A model generated the notes under the pieces. The model saw only the letters and a list, made by a program, of their open reading frames with translations. It was not told where the DNA came from and searched no databases. 64,000 nt of DNA. Source: Reticulitermes speratus. Taxonomy: Eukaryota; Arthropoda; Insecta; Blattodea; Rhinotermitidae. Below, piece by piece: positions 11,901 to 21,115 of the stretch (position 1 is the first letter of the stretch; each line of letters opens with the position of its first letter). A program made the position numbers and the translations under genes. Where the stretch lies: assembly GCA_021186555.1 (NCBI GenBank), contig JAJKFL010000011.1:9572001-9636000 (forward strand). The letters run 5' to 3'.

Positions 11901-12987
11901 AAGAAAAAGCAGAGATTGTAAGTGTCTAAGAGAAAAAATGCCAAGGAGAATATTTGGTCCCCAGTGGCAGGAAGCCTTCTTAAGTGGGTCCCTTGTCACC
12001 ACTGCATGGTGCATACTCAGCTTGTGGAAGACACCTTCCAGAAGTGGATGGTAGCAGGGTATATACTGAACATGCAGTCATGGGCAGCCAACAAGAGCTA
12101 GACCACCAGATTGGGGTTAAGACAGGAGGCTAACATCTGCTCACCTTAACAGAACAGCATGATACACAGTGTTATACAGGACCTTGGACTAGGACAAAAA
12201 AAAGGTACGTACTTGTGAACATTGTAATCAACCTCTGGATTTCATCAAAGCTGTGGACCAGCTAAACAACTACTAGCTTTCCAAGAAGTACTCTGCTCCT
12301 TTTAGTTAGTTAAGAGGGAGGAAGTAACAGTAGGCTGGAGGAAAGTGCATTTTGAAGAGTTCCATAATTAGTTATCTTCACCAACTGTTTGCATTTGACA
12401 CACCGTGCATGCAGTATGCATGGTAGAAATAAAAAATGCATACAAAATTTAAGTCAGACAACCTCAAGGGAAGAGACTACTTGAAGGACCTACATATTGA
12501 TGGGCAGACAGTATCAAGGATGATCATAAGAAATGGCATGGGATGGAATTTATTAACATTGCAGGCAATTCATTAATCTAGCAAGCATAATGTTTACTAA
12601 CCAGGAGTGTCTATTATATTGATATTATGATCTTTCCAAAGTGTATATGTAGCAGCAGACTGAATTGTTATGCCTCGTTGCCTTTCAAGTTCCATTGAAT
12701 CCATAGTAGCTCCAATATTATCTTTTCCTTTTACCTGTGGAATTCACAAACATTAACAATTAAAGTGACATTTTTATAGTAAATCCTTAAGATTATGAAC
12801 TCATGGAACTCTAAGTTTGATATCTTACCTCATGCATTTCAGCTATCCTCCCAGTATAAAATAAGATTCGTTCTGTGAGTGTTGTTTTTCCAGAATCAAT
12901 ATGAGCTGAGATTCCTATGTTGCGGATGTATTCTAAGGCTTTATGCTCTGCATATTTAGCATATGAAGCCATATGTGCTACATTTTC
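2826..12987 (-). CDS. GFM1: Elongation factor G, mitochondrial (GFM1/mEF-G1), 3'-partial, seven exons seen
   Basis: Translocase GTPase of mitochondrial protein synthesis, acting in the matrix. Exons in coding order: 12829-12987, 12602-12734, 9447-9768, 8199-8317, 7265-7454, 3075-3246, 2826-2972. Each has GT-AG borders and the phases agree throughout, giving 414 codons. The G-domain motifs are all present: P-loop AHIDSGKTT, switch 'QRGITI', 'DTPG|H' split across an intron, 'NKLDRMG' and 'SALKNKG'. The start of domain II follows ('[18 protein letters not shown]', 'VDCASGDTF'). The sequence is very close to insect mEF-G1. The remaining half (domains III-V) lies left of the window. The start codon and mitochondrial leader exon must lie to the right of 12987; the first exon seen begins in phase 0. 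Introns hold the LINE-bearing inverted-repeat element, a Tigger element and a mariner fragment. No in-frame break is visible, so it is probably functional. Confidence 0.95.
3075..3246 (-). CDS. GFM1: GFM1 exon, domain II start
   Basis: 172 nt between GTTGCAG|GCAAGAA and AAAAAG|GTTTTA. It encodes '[18 protein letters not shown]', '[18 protein letters not shown]' and 'YNVRTKKK', the beta-barrel domain following the GTPase. Confidence 0.92.
3247..4385. other. GFM1 intron, left part, no gene
   Basis: AT-rich intronic sequence with only shadow reading frames. I recognise no repeat or RNA gene here. The target duplication TTTTTCAAATAA of the composite retroelement begins at 4386. Confidence 0.4.
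4462..4506 (-). ncRNA. Hammerhead-like core, left arm
   Basis: On the minus strand: GCTC, CTGAGAA (4499-4493), helix GGTGC/GTACT, GAAAC (477-473 of that block), two loop bases, GTC (4470-4468), then A and GAGC pairing back to GCTC. The fold matches a minimal type-I hammerhead except for one extra base before helix II and a changed box (GAA for GA). Cleavage activity is unproven. Confidence 0.45.
4599..4688. repeat. Perfect-looking 38-bp hairpin upstream of the RT ORF
   Basis: The half beginning TGTATAAAAGGTACAACTTG (4599-4636) is mirrored by the half ending ACAAGTTGTACCTTTTATAC (4649-4687). A loop of about 12 bases separates them. It lies between the left arm and the RT ORF, where an endonuclease domain would be expected in a complete element. 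Confidence 0.9.
4734..6407 (+). CDS. Non-LTR (RTE-like) reverse transcriptase, endonuclease domain missing
   Basis: An uninterrupted 557-residue ORF. It starts just before the RT domain ('[15 protein letters not shown]'). RT blocks follow in order: '[19 protein letters not shown]', '[19 protein letters not shown]', catalytic '[11 protein letters not shown]', '[13 protein letters not shown]' and the 'AYADDIL' box. The thumb/C-terminal region 'VYGSETW'-like (here '[10 protein letters not shown]'), '[11 protein letters not shown]' and '[11 protein letters not shown]' is typical of RTE-like LINEs. A stop 27 nt upstream in frame and no apurinic-endonuclease module show it is not a full LINE protein. 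The lack of stops suggests a young copy or retained function. AT-rich codon use fits the host. Confidence 0.85.
   Translation: MPIQCKDGDGNIIIQKEKILEIWKEYFRNLFEEDGTTADPVMIENIVDDNQEIIPPTFNEICSIINKLKNNKAAGSDNICPELIKYGGRTLKYKVHRLILNIWDKEQLPEQWREGIICPIYKKGDRLDCKNYRPITLLNTAYKILAILLNKRLIQIIENKLGDFQMGFRTNRSTIDNIFIVRQIFEKCHEYNIELNNIFIDYTHAFDSVHRKKILECLKQYEVPSKLIKLISLMLENTKAKVKVNNDLSGEIKIETGVKQGDPLSATLFSMIIDSIMNQLDVRGNISTRLKQSIAYADDILITARTKQAAIDTFQKLKEQSYKYGLVINTQKTKYIKCAKQTHKLTELNCNGTCLEQKRSYKYLGSIVNGDNTIEEEIKTRIIQGNKAYYANQTLFKSKLIAKSLKLHFYRTVIRPVVTYGSETWVLKEAMKQKLLIYERKILRRIFGPSKNMDGSWRIKTNEELNKLIKYKNIVNHIKAQRLGWFGHVYRMENDRLVKRIYNWKPISIRMRGRPKNRWEDDVMADLRIQNVKNWRNCIQDRKKWKDIVEKAKTYKG
6521..6562 (+). 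ncRNA. Hammerhead-like core, right arm
   Basis: GCTC, CTGAGAA (6526-6532), helix GGTGC/GTACC, TAAAC instead of GAAAC, GTC (6555-6557), then AGAGC. The conserved G of GAAA is lost, so this arm is probably less competent than the left one. Confidence 0.35.
6681..7264. other. GFM1 intron, no gene recognised
   Basis: AT-rich intronic DNA between the composite retroelement and the G5 exon. No repeat family was recognised. Confidence 0.4.
7265..7454 (-). CDS. GFM1: GFM1 exon with G5
   Basis: 190 nt between GTGCAG|AAGAAAAG and GAAGG|GTTAGT. It encodes '[19 protein letters not shown]', containing the G5 SALK motif, then '[19 protein letters not shown]'. Confidence 0.93.
7800..7885. repeat. GAT/GGT trinucleotide repeat
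   Basis: An impure run of GATGATGAT turning into GGTGGTGG. It produces a false poly-His frame on the minus strand. Confidence 0.9.
8199..8317 (-). CDS. GFM1: GFM1 exon, G-domain insert
   Basis: 119 nt, missed by simple ORF searches because it is short. Acceptor GTGAAG|GGAAGTT, donor CTGG|GTAAGT. It encodes '[18 protein letters not shown]' and '[18 protein letters not shown]', matching the family between the G4 and G5 motifs. Confidence 0.85.
8930..9150 (-). pseudogene. Mariner-type transposase N-terminal fragment
   Basis: The minus frame reads '[19 protein letters not shown]', close to the opening helix-turn-helix of mariner transposases ('KFCFKLGKT-ETHEML'). It also matches the better copy at 33.5 kb. 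About 60 residues remain, in a GFM1 intron. Confidence 0.5.
9447..9768 (-). CDS. GFM1: GFM1 exon with G3 and G4
   Basis: 322 nt between TTGTAG|GTCATG and TTTGG|GTTAGT. It encodes '[18 protein letters not shown]', '[18 protein letters not shown]', the base-specificity motif 'NKLDRMG' and '[10 protein letters not shown]'. Confidence 0.93.
9769..10296. other. GFM1 intron, no gene recognised
   Basis: AT-rich intronic sequence between the G3/G4 exon and the Tigger-type element. No feature was recognised. Confidence 0.4.
10297..11443. mobile_element. Tigger/pogo-type non-autonomous element with long inverted ends
   Basis: It begins CAGTAAAACCCTGTTAATTC and ends with the inverse AATTATCAAAGTTTTACTG. 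TA flanks both ends (10295-10296 and 11444-11445), the usual TA duplication of Tc1/mariner/pogo. Long inner stretches are also inverted (the ACTGTAGAATAGTG block near 10580 against CACTATTCTACAGTAG near 11220). It has no transposase. Confidence 0.75.
11455..11700. repeat. Foldback repeat, 'GATGTTACAC' family
   Basis: The right end reads AGAATCCTCAACATCAACAC, the inverse of the start of related copies at 38.1, 43.8 and 55.2 kb (TTGATGTTGAGGATTCTGG). A partly inverted left half is visible. Non-coding, origin unknown. Confidence 0.5.
11860..12560 (+). pseudogene. RTE-like LINE 3' remnant
   Basis: Out-of-frame pieces of the C-terminal region of a LINE protein: 'VLFGCKA', '[10 protein letters not shown]', 'RRIFGPQW'-like, and near the end '[12 protein letters not shown]' and 'NGMGWN', resembling the terminal 'RRWEDNI-DL---DW' region. 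Heavily decayed. Confidence 0.5.
12602..12734 (-). CDS. GFM1: GFM1 exon with G2 and start of G3
   Basis: 133 nt, from acceptor CCACAG|GTAAAAG to donor CTG|GTTAGT, ending in phase 1. It encodes '[17 protein letters not shown]', '[18 protein letters not shown]' and 'NIIDTPG'. Confidence 0.92.
12829..12987 (-). CDS. GFM1: GFM1 exon with P-loop (G1)
   Basis: Fifty-three codons, phase 0 at both ends. The acceptor is a T-rich tract ending TTTGCAG and the donor is GAG|GTAAGA. It carries '[20 protein letters not shown]', the nucleotide-binding P-loop. Confidence 0.93.
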
Positions 12988-13117
12988 CTGCAAATATAAA
13001 ACACAAACCCAAGATCATAATGTAACTTCAAAATAAATGGCACAACGTCTTAAAAATGCGAAGTACTAAACTCAAAAATGTGACTTCAATTTCCAGCTTA
13101 CACAACTGAAAGAATTA

Positions 13118-14035
13118 CCGTATATTCTCGAATCTAATCCGCACTTTTTTTACAGTTTTAGAGGGCTAAAAAATCAGATGCGGATTAGATTCGCGTGCGG
13201 ATTAGATTCGCGGTCTAGAGCTGGATTTTGGAAAAATGATTGAGCTGCTGTACAATATAACAATAACGTAATTAACGTAATTAATAAACAACGTAAGAAC
13301 AATACAATACAATAATCCATTATTTTATTATTTATTATTATAATTTATTATTCATCAGACTCGCCGTCATCACTCATAATTCGAGGAATGTTCAAAGATC
13401 TGGCCTTCTTTATCGCCTCCTCGCGAGTAGATCATAACTCACAAACAGTCCAGTCTTGCGTCTCTCTTGAAAAAACGTGAAGACCGCATCATCAATTTCA
13501 GGAAATCGTCCTTTCTTGGGTCCAGTGAATTTCCTTCGTGACGCCTCACACCCGCTGATCGCTGCCTTGTGTTTCCGCCATAGTCGAACCTTGCTTTCAT
13601 CAACTCCAAAAATTGCAGCGGCTTTGCGGTTTCCATTCTCCTCTGCGCACCGAATAACTTCACGTTTGAACTTTGCCGTATATGAGAGTCGTTTAGATTT
13701 CAGGTGTCCCTCTTCCATAACTACGGTACACGACAAATTGGAACAAGCACCTCCCACGTTTCAACAACTAACGATCAGCTGGCTTCAGACGAGATTGCGC
13801 ACGTCTGTTGAGAAAGGCCCCGCCTCTATCGGTATGAATCATCGGCCACAGGCGTAGCGTCGGATTTTAATGCATTGGTAACATCCAATATTATTCAATC
13901 AGTCGCCCCGTGGGCAAGGGGTGGTTGAAGGAAAGGTGCGGATTAGAATCGCGAACTAACTTTTTTCGTTTAAGAAGTCGCCAAAAACTGGGTGCGGATT
14001 AGATTCGGGTGCGGATTAGATTCGAGAATATACGG
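13118..14035 (-). mobile_element. pogo/CENPB-type transposon, internally deleted (copy 1)
   Basis: 918 bp flanked by TA. The ends are CCGTATATTCTCGAATCTAA and its inverse, with repeated GCGGATTAGATTCG blocks just inside. The minus strand encodes the transposase N-terminus: 'MEEGHLKSKRLSYTAKFKRE', the 'AAAIFGVDESKVRLWRKHK' helix and the CENPB-type 'KKFTGPKKGRFPEIDDAV' region. After a frameshift 'KARSLNIPR' jumps directly to the acidic C-terminus 'MSDDGESDE', so the catalytic domain is deleted. A non-autonomous derivative; a sister copy lies at 34.3 kb. Confidence 0.85.
13410..13757 (-). pseudogene. Transposase N-terminal DNA-binding fragment (pogo type)
   Basis: A 115-residue open frame inside copy 1. 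It has a psq/HTH-like first helix set and the start of a CENPB-type second helix set, and stops at 'LLARRR'. It could still make a DNA-binding peptide, but no catalytic residues remain. Confidence 0.7.
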
Positions 14036-14369
14036 TAATAATATCTCTGTGCCTAATTTAATGTCACCCCACACAAACAACTTCATTTAAGCAGTAACAC
14101 TTCTGACTTGTATTAAGGATAACCAATTTGAATCTCCGGTTTTTAATGGTTTACCTGGTTCTTCTACAGGCAAATGCCAGTACAGCACTGCAGATCAGAC
14201 CATGGCCATTTCCTTACATGTCCTTTTCAAAACATTCGAGCATCCAATGCTATACAATCTGAACTACTGATAATATAATTAAAGTAACCATTAATAAGTA
14301 ATTAAATAAATTAATATATTATAATTTTACCTGTTGTTTTGTAGAGGTGTAAAATTTTATCTCTCAAAC

Positions 14370-14745
14370 TAATGGGGAAACACATTCTGGGAGTGCTATG
14401 AGAACAGGTGCTACGAGGAACATTTGCACCTAGGAGGGAGGAAGCAAGAGGAGGCTCCAGAAAACTGAATATGCTTTATTATTTATACTCCTCACCAAAT
14501 ATTTGGGTGATCCAATCATTGAGGATGAGATGGGTGGGGCAAGTGGCTTGATGGACAAGAAGCCAAATGCATGCAGGGATTTGGTGGTGATGCCTGAAGG
14601 CAAGGGACCACTTGGAAGATCCAGGCAAAGATGGGAGGATAACATTAACATGGACCTTATAAAACAGGACGGGAGGGCGTGGACTGGATTCATCCGCCTC
14701 AGATATGGGCCAATGATGGGCTCCTGTGAACGCAATTCCATACAG
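14370..14745 (+). pseudogene. LINE 3'-end remnant
   Basis: The frame reads 'NACRDLVVMPEGKGPLGRS', 'RQRWEDNINMDL' and 'DGRAWTGFIRL', the characteristic C-terminus of an RTE-like LINE ('PEGKRPLGRPRRRWEDNI'). Only the last ~90 codons remain. It runs into a SINE on the opposite strand. Confidence 0.7.
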
Positions 14746-15030
14746 GTAAATGTAAAGGTAAAGATTTCCATGTCCACACCATGAAGGCATACAGGGGAGC
14801 AGAGGTGCTCCACACATTCTTAACTTTAGCACTAGTTAAAGGAGAGTGGTCAACTTCATGCCTTCACCGCTTTAACCCTGAGGAAGAACCCTGATAGCCA
14901 CTGAATAGGAGGCTGGGTATGTCTCAGAGCCTCAGAGCCAGTCTGGACATTATGGAAGACAGGAAAATCTTTTATCGCTACCAGGATTCAAATCCCAGAT
15001 CATCCAACCTATAGCCTAGTCACTCTACAG
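14746..15030 (-). repeat. SINE, family 1
   Basis: Body blocks as in the 27.9-kb copy (ATGTAAAGGTAAAG, 'ccatgaaggcat', 'tttaaccctgagga', 'gtctggacat'). The tRNA-like head is recognisable by GGATTCAAATCCCAG (B-box-like, seen inverted on the minus strand) and the 'tagtcactctacag' A-box side. Confidence 0.75.
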
Positions 15031-16220
15031 ACTGCATTAACTTGCCTCCAACACAATCCCAGAAGCTGAGGTAATTACTTCACTAACTGAGCAATTACTG
15101 GATTCTCAAAGAGCACTCTGGTTCATGAAGTCAGTTAGTTAGTTTTTAGCTGATTAATTAACTGACACATTCATAGAAGGTGTTACACAAATCAGTAGTA
15201 ATAAAAAATAAATCCTCTATAAAAGTCTGTGTGCATTTATAATTATGTGTCAAACTTCAGTTGCATAAGCAGAAAGTGACAGTATTGTAGAACATGACTG
15301 AAAATGACAGGAGATAAAATGCATGTTTTAAGTAAATAACCCATGCTGAGCTGTCAATAGGAAATCAGCTTTTCAAGACATTTCCTGTTGTTATGTAACC
15401 ACCCGTTCATTATAAAACATCCAGACAATGGATCCCAACCTCAGGCACTCCAATCCACATCTTCTCAACTTGTATCACTCAACATACCTTTTAATACTCC
15501 CACCCTCCCACACCTTTGACTCTCAAAGGATCCCATGTGTGTCAAAACTAAGTGACAGTAATAACCCGCGTAATTTCTATTTGAAACAAGTTGCTGCCAA
15601 AATGTTTTAAATTACTTACAGACAGGTTAGGACATACAGTTGGGTTAGTAGAGAAAACATCAGATTTAGGAAATGAAAGTGAGACCTAAGTGTAGTTTTA
15701 TGTGCATTCTCGTCCATTCCAAACTAATGCTACAAGTATCCTGGTTTATTATTGAGTTTTTCTTGGTTAGGATACAAAATAGTATGTAGAAAACCACAAT
15801 ATGAGAAGTCACCGCCTCAAATCTCATAGTCAGGGGTTTAACAATTCCCTAGACATATTATAATTCATCCGCTGACTTATATTATGGACCACCCTTATGC
15901 GAAGACCTCTGCAGGGACATACATATCATGCATGGCGTGGAACACTCTAACCTCACTTTTAAAGGGTCATTATGCAATGGTGCTCTTCCGTACCTCTAAC
16001 ACCTCTGACTGGACAGTTCGTCTCTGCAATGCTCCAGAACTCCTCGAAAATAATTTTAAAAGAGTCATGCTCTTTATTTTTAAGTCACGTGTATTTCCAC
16101 AACCTTCCAACTGATTTGCGATTACCCCACCCAACCCCCGTGCTCACAGATTATCCCGTGCTCACTGCATTCATTGGCCACGGATTTTTAATCCATTCTG
16201 TTCTCTGTGATACAGTCAGC
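15031..16220. other. Non-coding stretch, nothing recognised
   Basis: Short chance frames only. It lies between GFM1 and SERGEF, where the undetected GFM1 leader exon could also hide. Confidence 0.4.
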
Positions 16221-16303
16221 CATCGAAATATCTTGCGATGACTTGGCAAGTAAGCACAGTCAACACAACATTATTAATGGTATATTAATCTTCCTTCTTA
16301 ATT

Positions 16304-16346
16304 AGGCAATATTTTTCGACCAAACTTGGTCATCTTCAGGCCAATC
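16304..16346 (-). ncRNA. Hammerhead-like core (degenerate)
   Basis: On the minus strand: GGC, CTGAAGA, one base, helix GACCA/TTGGTC, GAAA, then AATATT and GCC. It has the same plan as the other cores, but no clear GTA/GTC triplet. Confidence 0.35.
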
Positions 16347-16627
16347 AGTAATATAAAATGTATTAGTTTACAAATATATATACATAATTATGTATCAACT
16401 GACTGAGGTCTCATGCTTACAATTTAAAATTTAGAAAACATGTTACTTTCTCGCTGATATGTAGTGACTGTTATTTACTATTGCATTAGTGTTAGTTAAT
16501 ACGTAGTCAATAATTGTAAAACGATATAATACGAATCTTTCCTTGAGGTTCTTCTTTTTAGCGAAGTGTGAGTATAATAACGATGTCTCTGTTCTGTCTC
16601 TTGTTCTACTTCTTCTTCTTCTTCTGT

Positions 16628-19244
16628 GTCTATGGGCCCGTCGGCATTAGCTCCGGACGCACCGCAGCCTTATGCTTATTGTGCTAACCCTTAGTCTTTC
16701 AATTATCAAGTCTGCAGCCACAGCCGTTCCTTGATCAGGTTCATCGAAGGTGGAATACTCGAGTAAGAGTGGGGTCTGGTCACACCCCCACTACTTCTCG
16801 CCACCGCCTTCTCTTATTTTAATGAGCTGCTTCCGCTGCGTTCCCGAGAGTCGTCTGGTCTGCAGTTTGTCACACCTGCGGCCAGTCTGTCCTCATCAGA
16901 GGAGACAGCGCAAGGCTGAGAGCATACAGCCCCTCTATGGGCCCGTCGGCATTAGCTCCGGACGCACCACAGCCCTAGGCTTGTTGTGCTAACCCTTAGT
17001 CTTTCAATTATCAAGTCTGCAGCCACAGCCGTTTCTTGATCAGGTTCATCGAAGGTGGAATACTCGAGTAAGAGTGCGGGTCTGTTCACACCCCCACTAC
17101 TTCTCGCCACCGCCTTCTCTTATTTTAATGAGCTGCTTCCGCCGCGCTCCCGACAGTCGCCTGGACTGCAGTTAGGTGCACCTGCAGCCAGTCTGTCTTC
17201 ATCAGAAGAGACAGCGAAAGGCTCAGAGCATACAGCCCCAATATCAAGTTTGCAGTCACAGCCGCTCCTTGATCAGGTTCATCGAAGGAGGAATACTCGA
17301 GTAAGAGTGGGGTCTTTTCACACCCCCACTACTTCTCGCCACCGCCTTCTCTTACTTTAATGAGCTGCTTCCGCTACGCTCCCTAGAGTCGCCTGGTCTG
17401 CAGTCTGGTCATATAGACACCTGCAGCCAGTCTGTCCTCATCAGAAGAGATAGCAAAAGGCTCACAGGTTAATCGAAGGTGGAATACTCGAATAAGAGTG
17501 GGGTCTTTTCACACCCCCACTACTTCTCGCCACCACCTTCTCTTACTTTAAAGAGCTTCTTCCGCTGCACTCCTGTGAGTCGCCTGGTCTGCAGTCTGGT
17601 CATAAAGACCTGCAGCCAGTCTGTCCTGATCAGAAGAGATAGCAAAAGGCTCACAGGTTAATCGAAGGTGGAATACTCGAATAAGAGTGGGGTCTTTTCA
17701 CACCCCCACTACTTCTCGCCACCACCTTCTCTTACTTTAAAGAGCTTCTTCCGCTGCACTCCTGTGAGTCGCCTGGACTGCAGTTTAGTCATATAGACAC
17801 CTGCAGCCAGTCTGTCCTCATCACAAGAGACAGCAAAAGGCTCAGAGCCTACAGCCTCCGTATCAAGTTTGCAGCCACAGCCACTCCTTGATCAGGTTCA
17901 TCGAAGGCGGAATACTCGAGTAAGAGTGGGGTCTTTTCACACCCCCACTACTTCTCGCCACCACCTTCTCTTACTTTAAAGAGCTTCTTCCGCTGCACTC
18001 CTGTGAGTCGCCTGGACTGCAGTTTAGTCATATAGACACCTGCAGCCAGTCTGTCCTCATCACAAGAGACAGCAAAAGGCTCAGAGCCTACAGCCTCCGT
18101 ATCAAGTTTGCAGCCACAGCCACTCCTTGATCAGGTTCATCGAAGGCGGAATACTCGAGTAAGAGTGGGGTCTTTTCACACCCCCACTACTTCTCGCCAC
18201 CGCCTTCTCTTACTTTAACGAGCTACTTCCGCTGCGCTCCCAAGAGTCGCCTGGTCTGCAGTCTGGTCGTAATGACACCTGCAGCCAGTCTGTCCTCATC
18301 AGAAGAGATAGCAAAATGCTCACAGGTTCATCGAAGGTGGAATACTCGAGTAAGAGTGGGGGTCTTTTCACACCCCCACTACTTCTCGCCACCGCCTTCT
18401 CTTATTTTAATGAGCTACATCCACTGCGCTCCCGACAGTCACCTGGACTGCAGTCTGGTGGCACATGCAGCCAGTCTGTCCTCATCAGAAGAGACAGCGA
18501 AAGGCTCAGGGCATACAGCCCCAATATCAAGTTTACAGTCACAGCCGCTCCTTGATCAGGTTCATCGAAGGAGGAATACTCGAGTAAGAGTGGGGTCTTT
18601 TCACACCCCCACTACTTCTCGCCACCGCCTTCTCTTACTTTAACGAGCTACTTCCGCTGCGCTCCCAAGAGTCGCCTGGTCTGCAGTCTGGTCATAATGA
18701 CACTGCAGCCAGTCTGTCCTCATCAGAAAAGATAGCAAAAGGCTCACAGGTTCATCGAAGGTGGAATACTCGAGTAAGTGTGGGGTCTTTTCACACCCCC
18801 ACTACTTCTCGCCACCGCCTTCTCTTACTTTAACGAGCTGCTTCCGCTACGCTCCCAAGAGTCGCCTGGTCTGCAGTCTAGTCATAATGACACCTGCAGC
18901 CAGTCTGTCCTCATCAGCAGAGATAGCAAAAGGCTCACAGATTCATCGAAGGTGGAATACTCGAGTTAGTGTGGGGTCTTCTCACACCCCCACTACTTCT
19001 CGCCACCACATTCTCTTACTTTAATGAGCTACTTCCGCTGCACTCCCGAGAGTCGCCTGGACTGCAGTCTAGTCGTATAGACACCTGCAGCCAGTCTGTC
19101 CTCATCAGAAGAAACAGCGAAAGGCTCAAAGCCTACAGCCTCAGTATCAAGTTTGCAGCCACAGTTGCTCCTTGATCAGGTTCATCAGAACTCAGCTCAG
19201 AACTTACTTGTATCAAGTCTACAGCCTCAGCCACTCCTTGATCA
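16628..19244 (+). repeat. Tandem array with two alternating unit lengths
   Basis: Eleven anchors AATACTCGAGTAAGAGTG (with variants) at about 16754, 17059, 17292, 17483, 17672, 17911, 18150, 18341, 18575, 18765 and 18956. Spacings are 305, 233, 191, 189, 239, 239, 191, 234, 190 and 191. Long units carry an extra ~45-bp module (CAGCC-ATATCAAGTTTGCAG-CCGCTCCTTGAT). The first unit also has a GGGCCCGTCGGCATTAGCTC module seen at 16635 and 16938. Each unit holds an inverted pair GTGGGG/CCCCAC. Frames running through it differ between units and are not conserved as protein. Confidence 0.9.
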
Positions 19245-19700
19245 AGTCCATTAATTACTGTGTCCATTTTGTTCCCACAAGTAATGGGGAAGTAACAGTC
19301 ACCACCCGCAGAGCCCCTCACGGGTGGAAGGCATAAATACAACGGGGTGCTGCCCGGTTCCCCGAGGGGATCGTAAATGCACTGCTGTTTTTCCACCCCA
19401 GTGCCATGCAGTCCTCGGCACGATACCTCACACCTTGACTTGGGTGAATAGGAAGGATGTTATGGAAAGGTTATTGGTTCAGACAGGTCGTTGTGGAACA
19501 CGCTTTGTCTGGCCTTTCAGCTGAGGCCTGCCCGGCTTGGGAGACCCTACCAGTAGCTAAGCTACCGCCGGTTTAGCCCCCAGCTTCTTTGGGGCACTCA
19601 AACCCTCTCCGCCCGCACGGACAGTGCTACGTTAAGGCGGTGTCCCCTGGGAGGGTTGTTCTACTTACTTCTGTTGCCTGCACAAAAATCGTTCATGGTA
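19245..19700. other. GC-rich tract of unknown origin
   Basis: Much more GC-rich than its surroundings, with blocks such as GCCCGGCTTGGGAGACCC and CTAAGCTACCGCCGGTTTAG. No conserved ORF. It could be a transposon end or a CpG-rich promoter. A possible splice donor (GAAGTAAGT, minus strand near 19672) was examined as a GFM1 leader exon and does not fit in phase. Confidence 0.4.
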
Positions 19701-20431
19701 AAAATGCGGTAATTGACGTTAGCATTCCGTTGATATATTGTCACGTACGCTCTTGCCGGCATACAATTATATTCTTGCAAAAGTAGTACAAAATATTGTG
19801 AATTTTATTCCAAACGTTGAAAAAATTTTCTTTATAACTTCGAGAACATTTGACAAATCCCAACATATACAATGCAAGACAATGGTGTGGTGGCAAATTT
19901 TTACGAGATTGCACAGCGTCACATCCCAGAAAACGGTATTTTTTTTTATAGTCACCGCTGTCAGCATTTCAAATCGTAAGTGTTCATGAGAGTTCATTGG
20001 TCACAAACGATTGACCCGTATGCCTGCAGTCGGACCACAGTGTTATTGAACAACATTCGAACTGTGAGTTTTCTCGTTTTCACAGTTGTGTAATTGTGTA
20101 TTCCGGTCTGCGTCGATGTGATGCTGTGTCGTTAAAAGAGCAGTTCTCGAACACTCGAAGGAACGTATTGCCTTCATTTGCAAAGGTTAAAGCCAACGCG
20201 AACCACTCATCTAATGACACAGTCATATCGCAGACGACTGGAATCCTCGAGGTTCAGACTCTTGTGCTTGATGGCTACCCCGTACGTCGAAAGCTAAGAT
20301 TTATGTTTAAAATCTTCAGACTGTTATTTTTATGTTATTCAACGACACTACTGAAATGATGGTGTATCCACTGAGGAATTACAGGCAGCTTGTAACTGAT
20401 TAAAGGAAGAAAAAGGAACGACTCACATAGC

Positions 20432-21115
20432 CGCATCAAGCGTCTATTACCTTCATCATTTTCGCTCGTTCGTCTATCTATCCCGTCTGTCCGCATGTAT
20501 CAGTGCGGCTCCTACTGCACGGATTTTCGTGAAATTTGATATTTGGAACTTCTATGAAAATTGTCGAAAAATCCGTATTTGGTTAAAATCGGAGACTTTA
20601 CCTAAAGACCTAAGTACATGTTATTGTTGCCGGCGACATTACAACGCCGTAAAAGCACTATTTTCGGGTGATATGGTATCAGGCTGCTGGGGTATCCGAG
20701 GAGAGGTACAAGCATTACCGAACGTGTCACGCTGTTGCATTATACGTAAATCGCCTGTCCTGTTTTGTTCTGTATTTGCTTGGAGAGCGTGAGGAGAATT
20801 GCAAGGGAACAAGAGAGGCAATATACGTTTAACGTAATGTGGCGCGTGCGTGTAATGTTTACACCTGCTCGGCTGTCCTAGATGTCTGTTCTACTTTACT
20901 TTTTCAAGACAGCGCTTTTATGACGATTTTATGTCGCCAGCAACAATAAAACGTACTTAGGTCTTCACGTAAAGTGCCAGATATATTTGGATCGTCTCGG
21001 CAGATTTTAATGAACGTCTCCAGTATGAAATTTCACAAATATCCGTCCGGTGGGAGCCTAGCTGATACATGCCAACAAATAGATGGACAGACATGACGAA
21101 GCTAATAGACGCTTT
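20432..21115. mobile_element. Long-inverted-repeat element, non-coding
   Basis: The left arm 20432-20650 and the right arm 20925-21115 are inverted copies (AAGCGTCTATTA, CATGTATCAG, GTGAAATTT, GACCTAAGTAC on both). A related single arm is at 29860-30060 (CGGCTCCCATTGGACAGATT, GTGAAATTTGATAT). No transposase ORF; probably a MITE-like derivative. Confidence 0.6.

Noticed and set aside
15613-15650. Minus-strand ATG...GTAAGT near 15.6 kb as GFM1 exon 1
   Set aside because: The phase does not fit, and no transit-peptide-like sequence is present.
16628-19244. Possible CRISPR array
   Set aside because: Units are about 190 or 235 bp and almost wholly repeated, without short constant repeats and unique spacers, in a eukaryotic context.
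16750-19400. Series of similar small frames (MEYSSKSG-type) on both strands
   Set aside because: They are repeats of the tandem array; frames and stops shift between units, so there is no sign of protein selection.
19665-19695. Minus-strand ATG followed by a GTAAGT donor as the GFM1 leader exon
   Set aside because: It ends in phase 1, while the next GFM1 exon needs phase 0, and no mitochondrial leader composition is seen.
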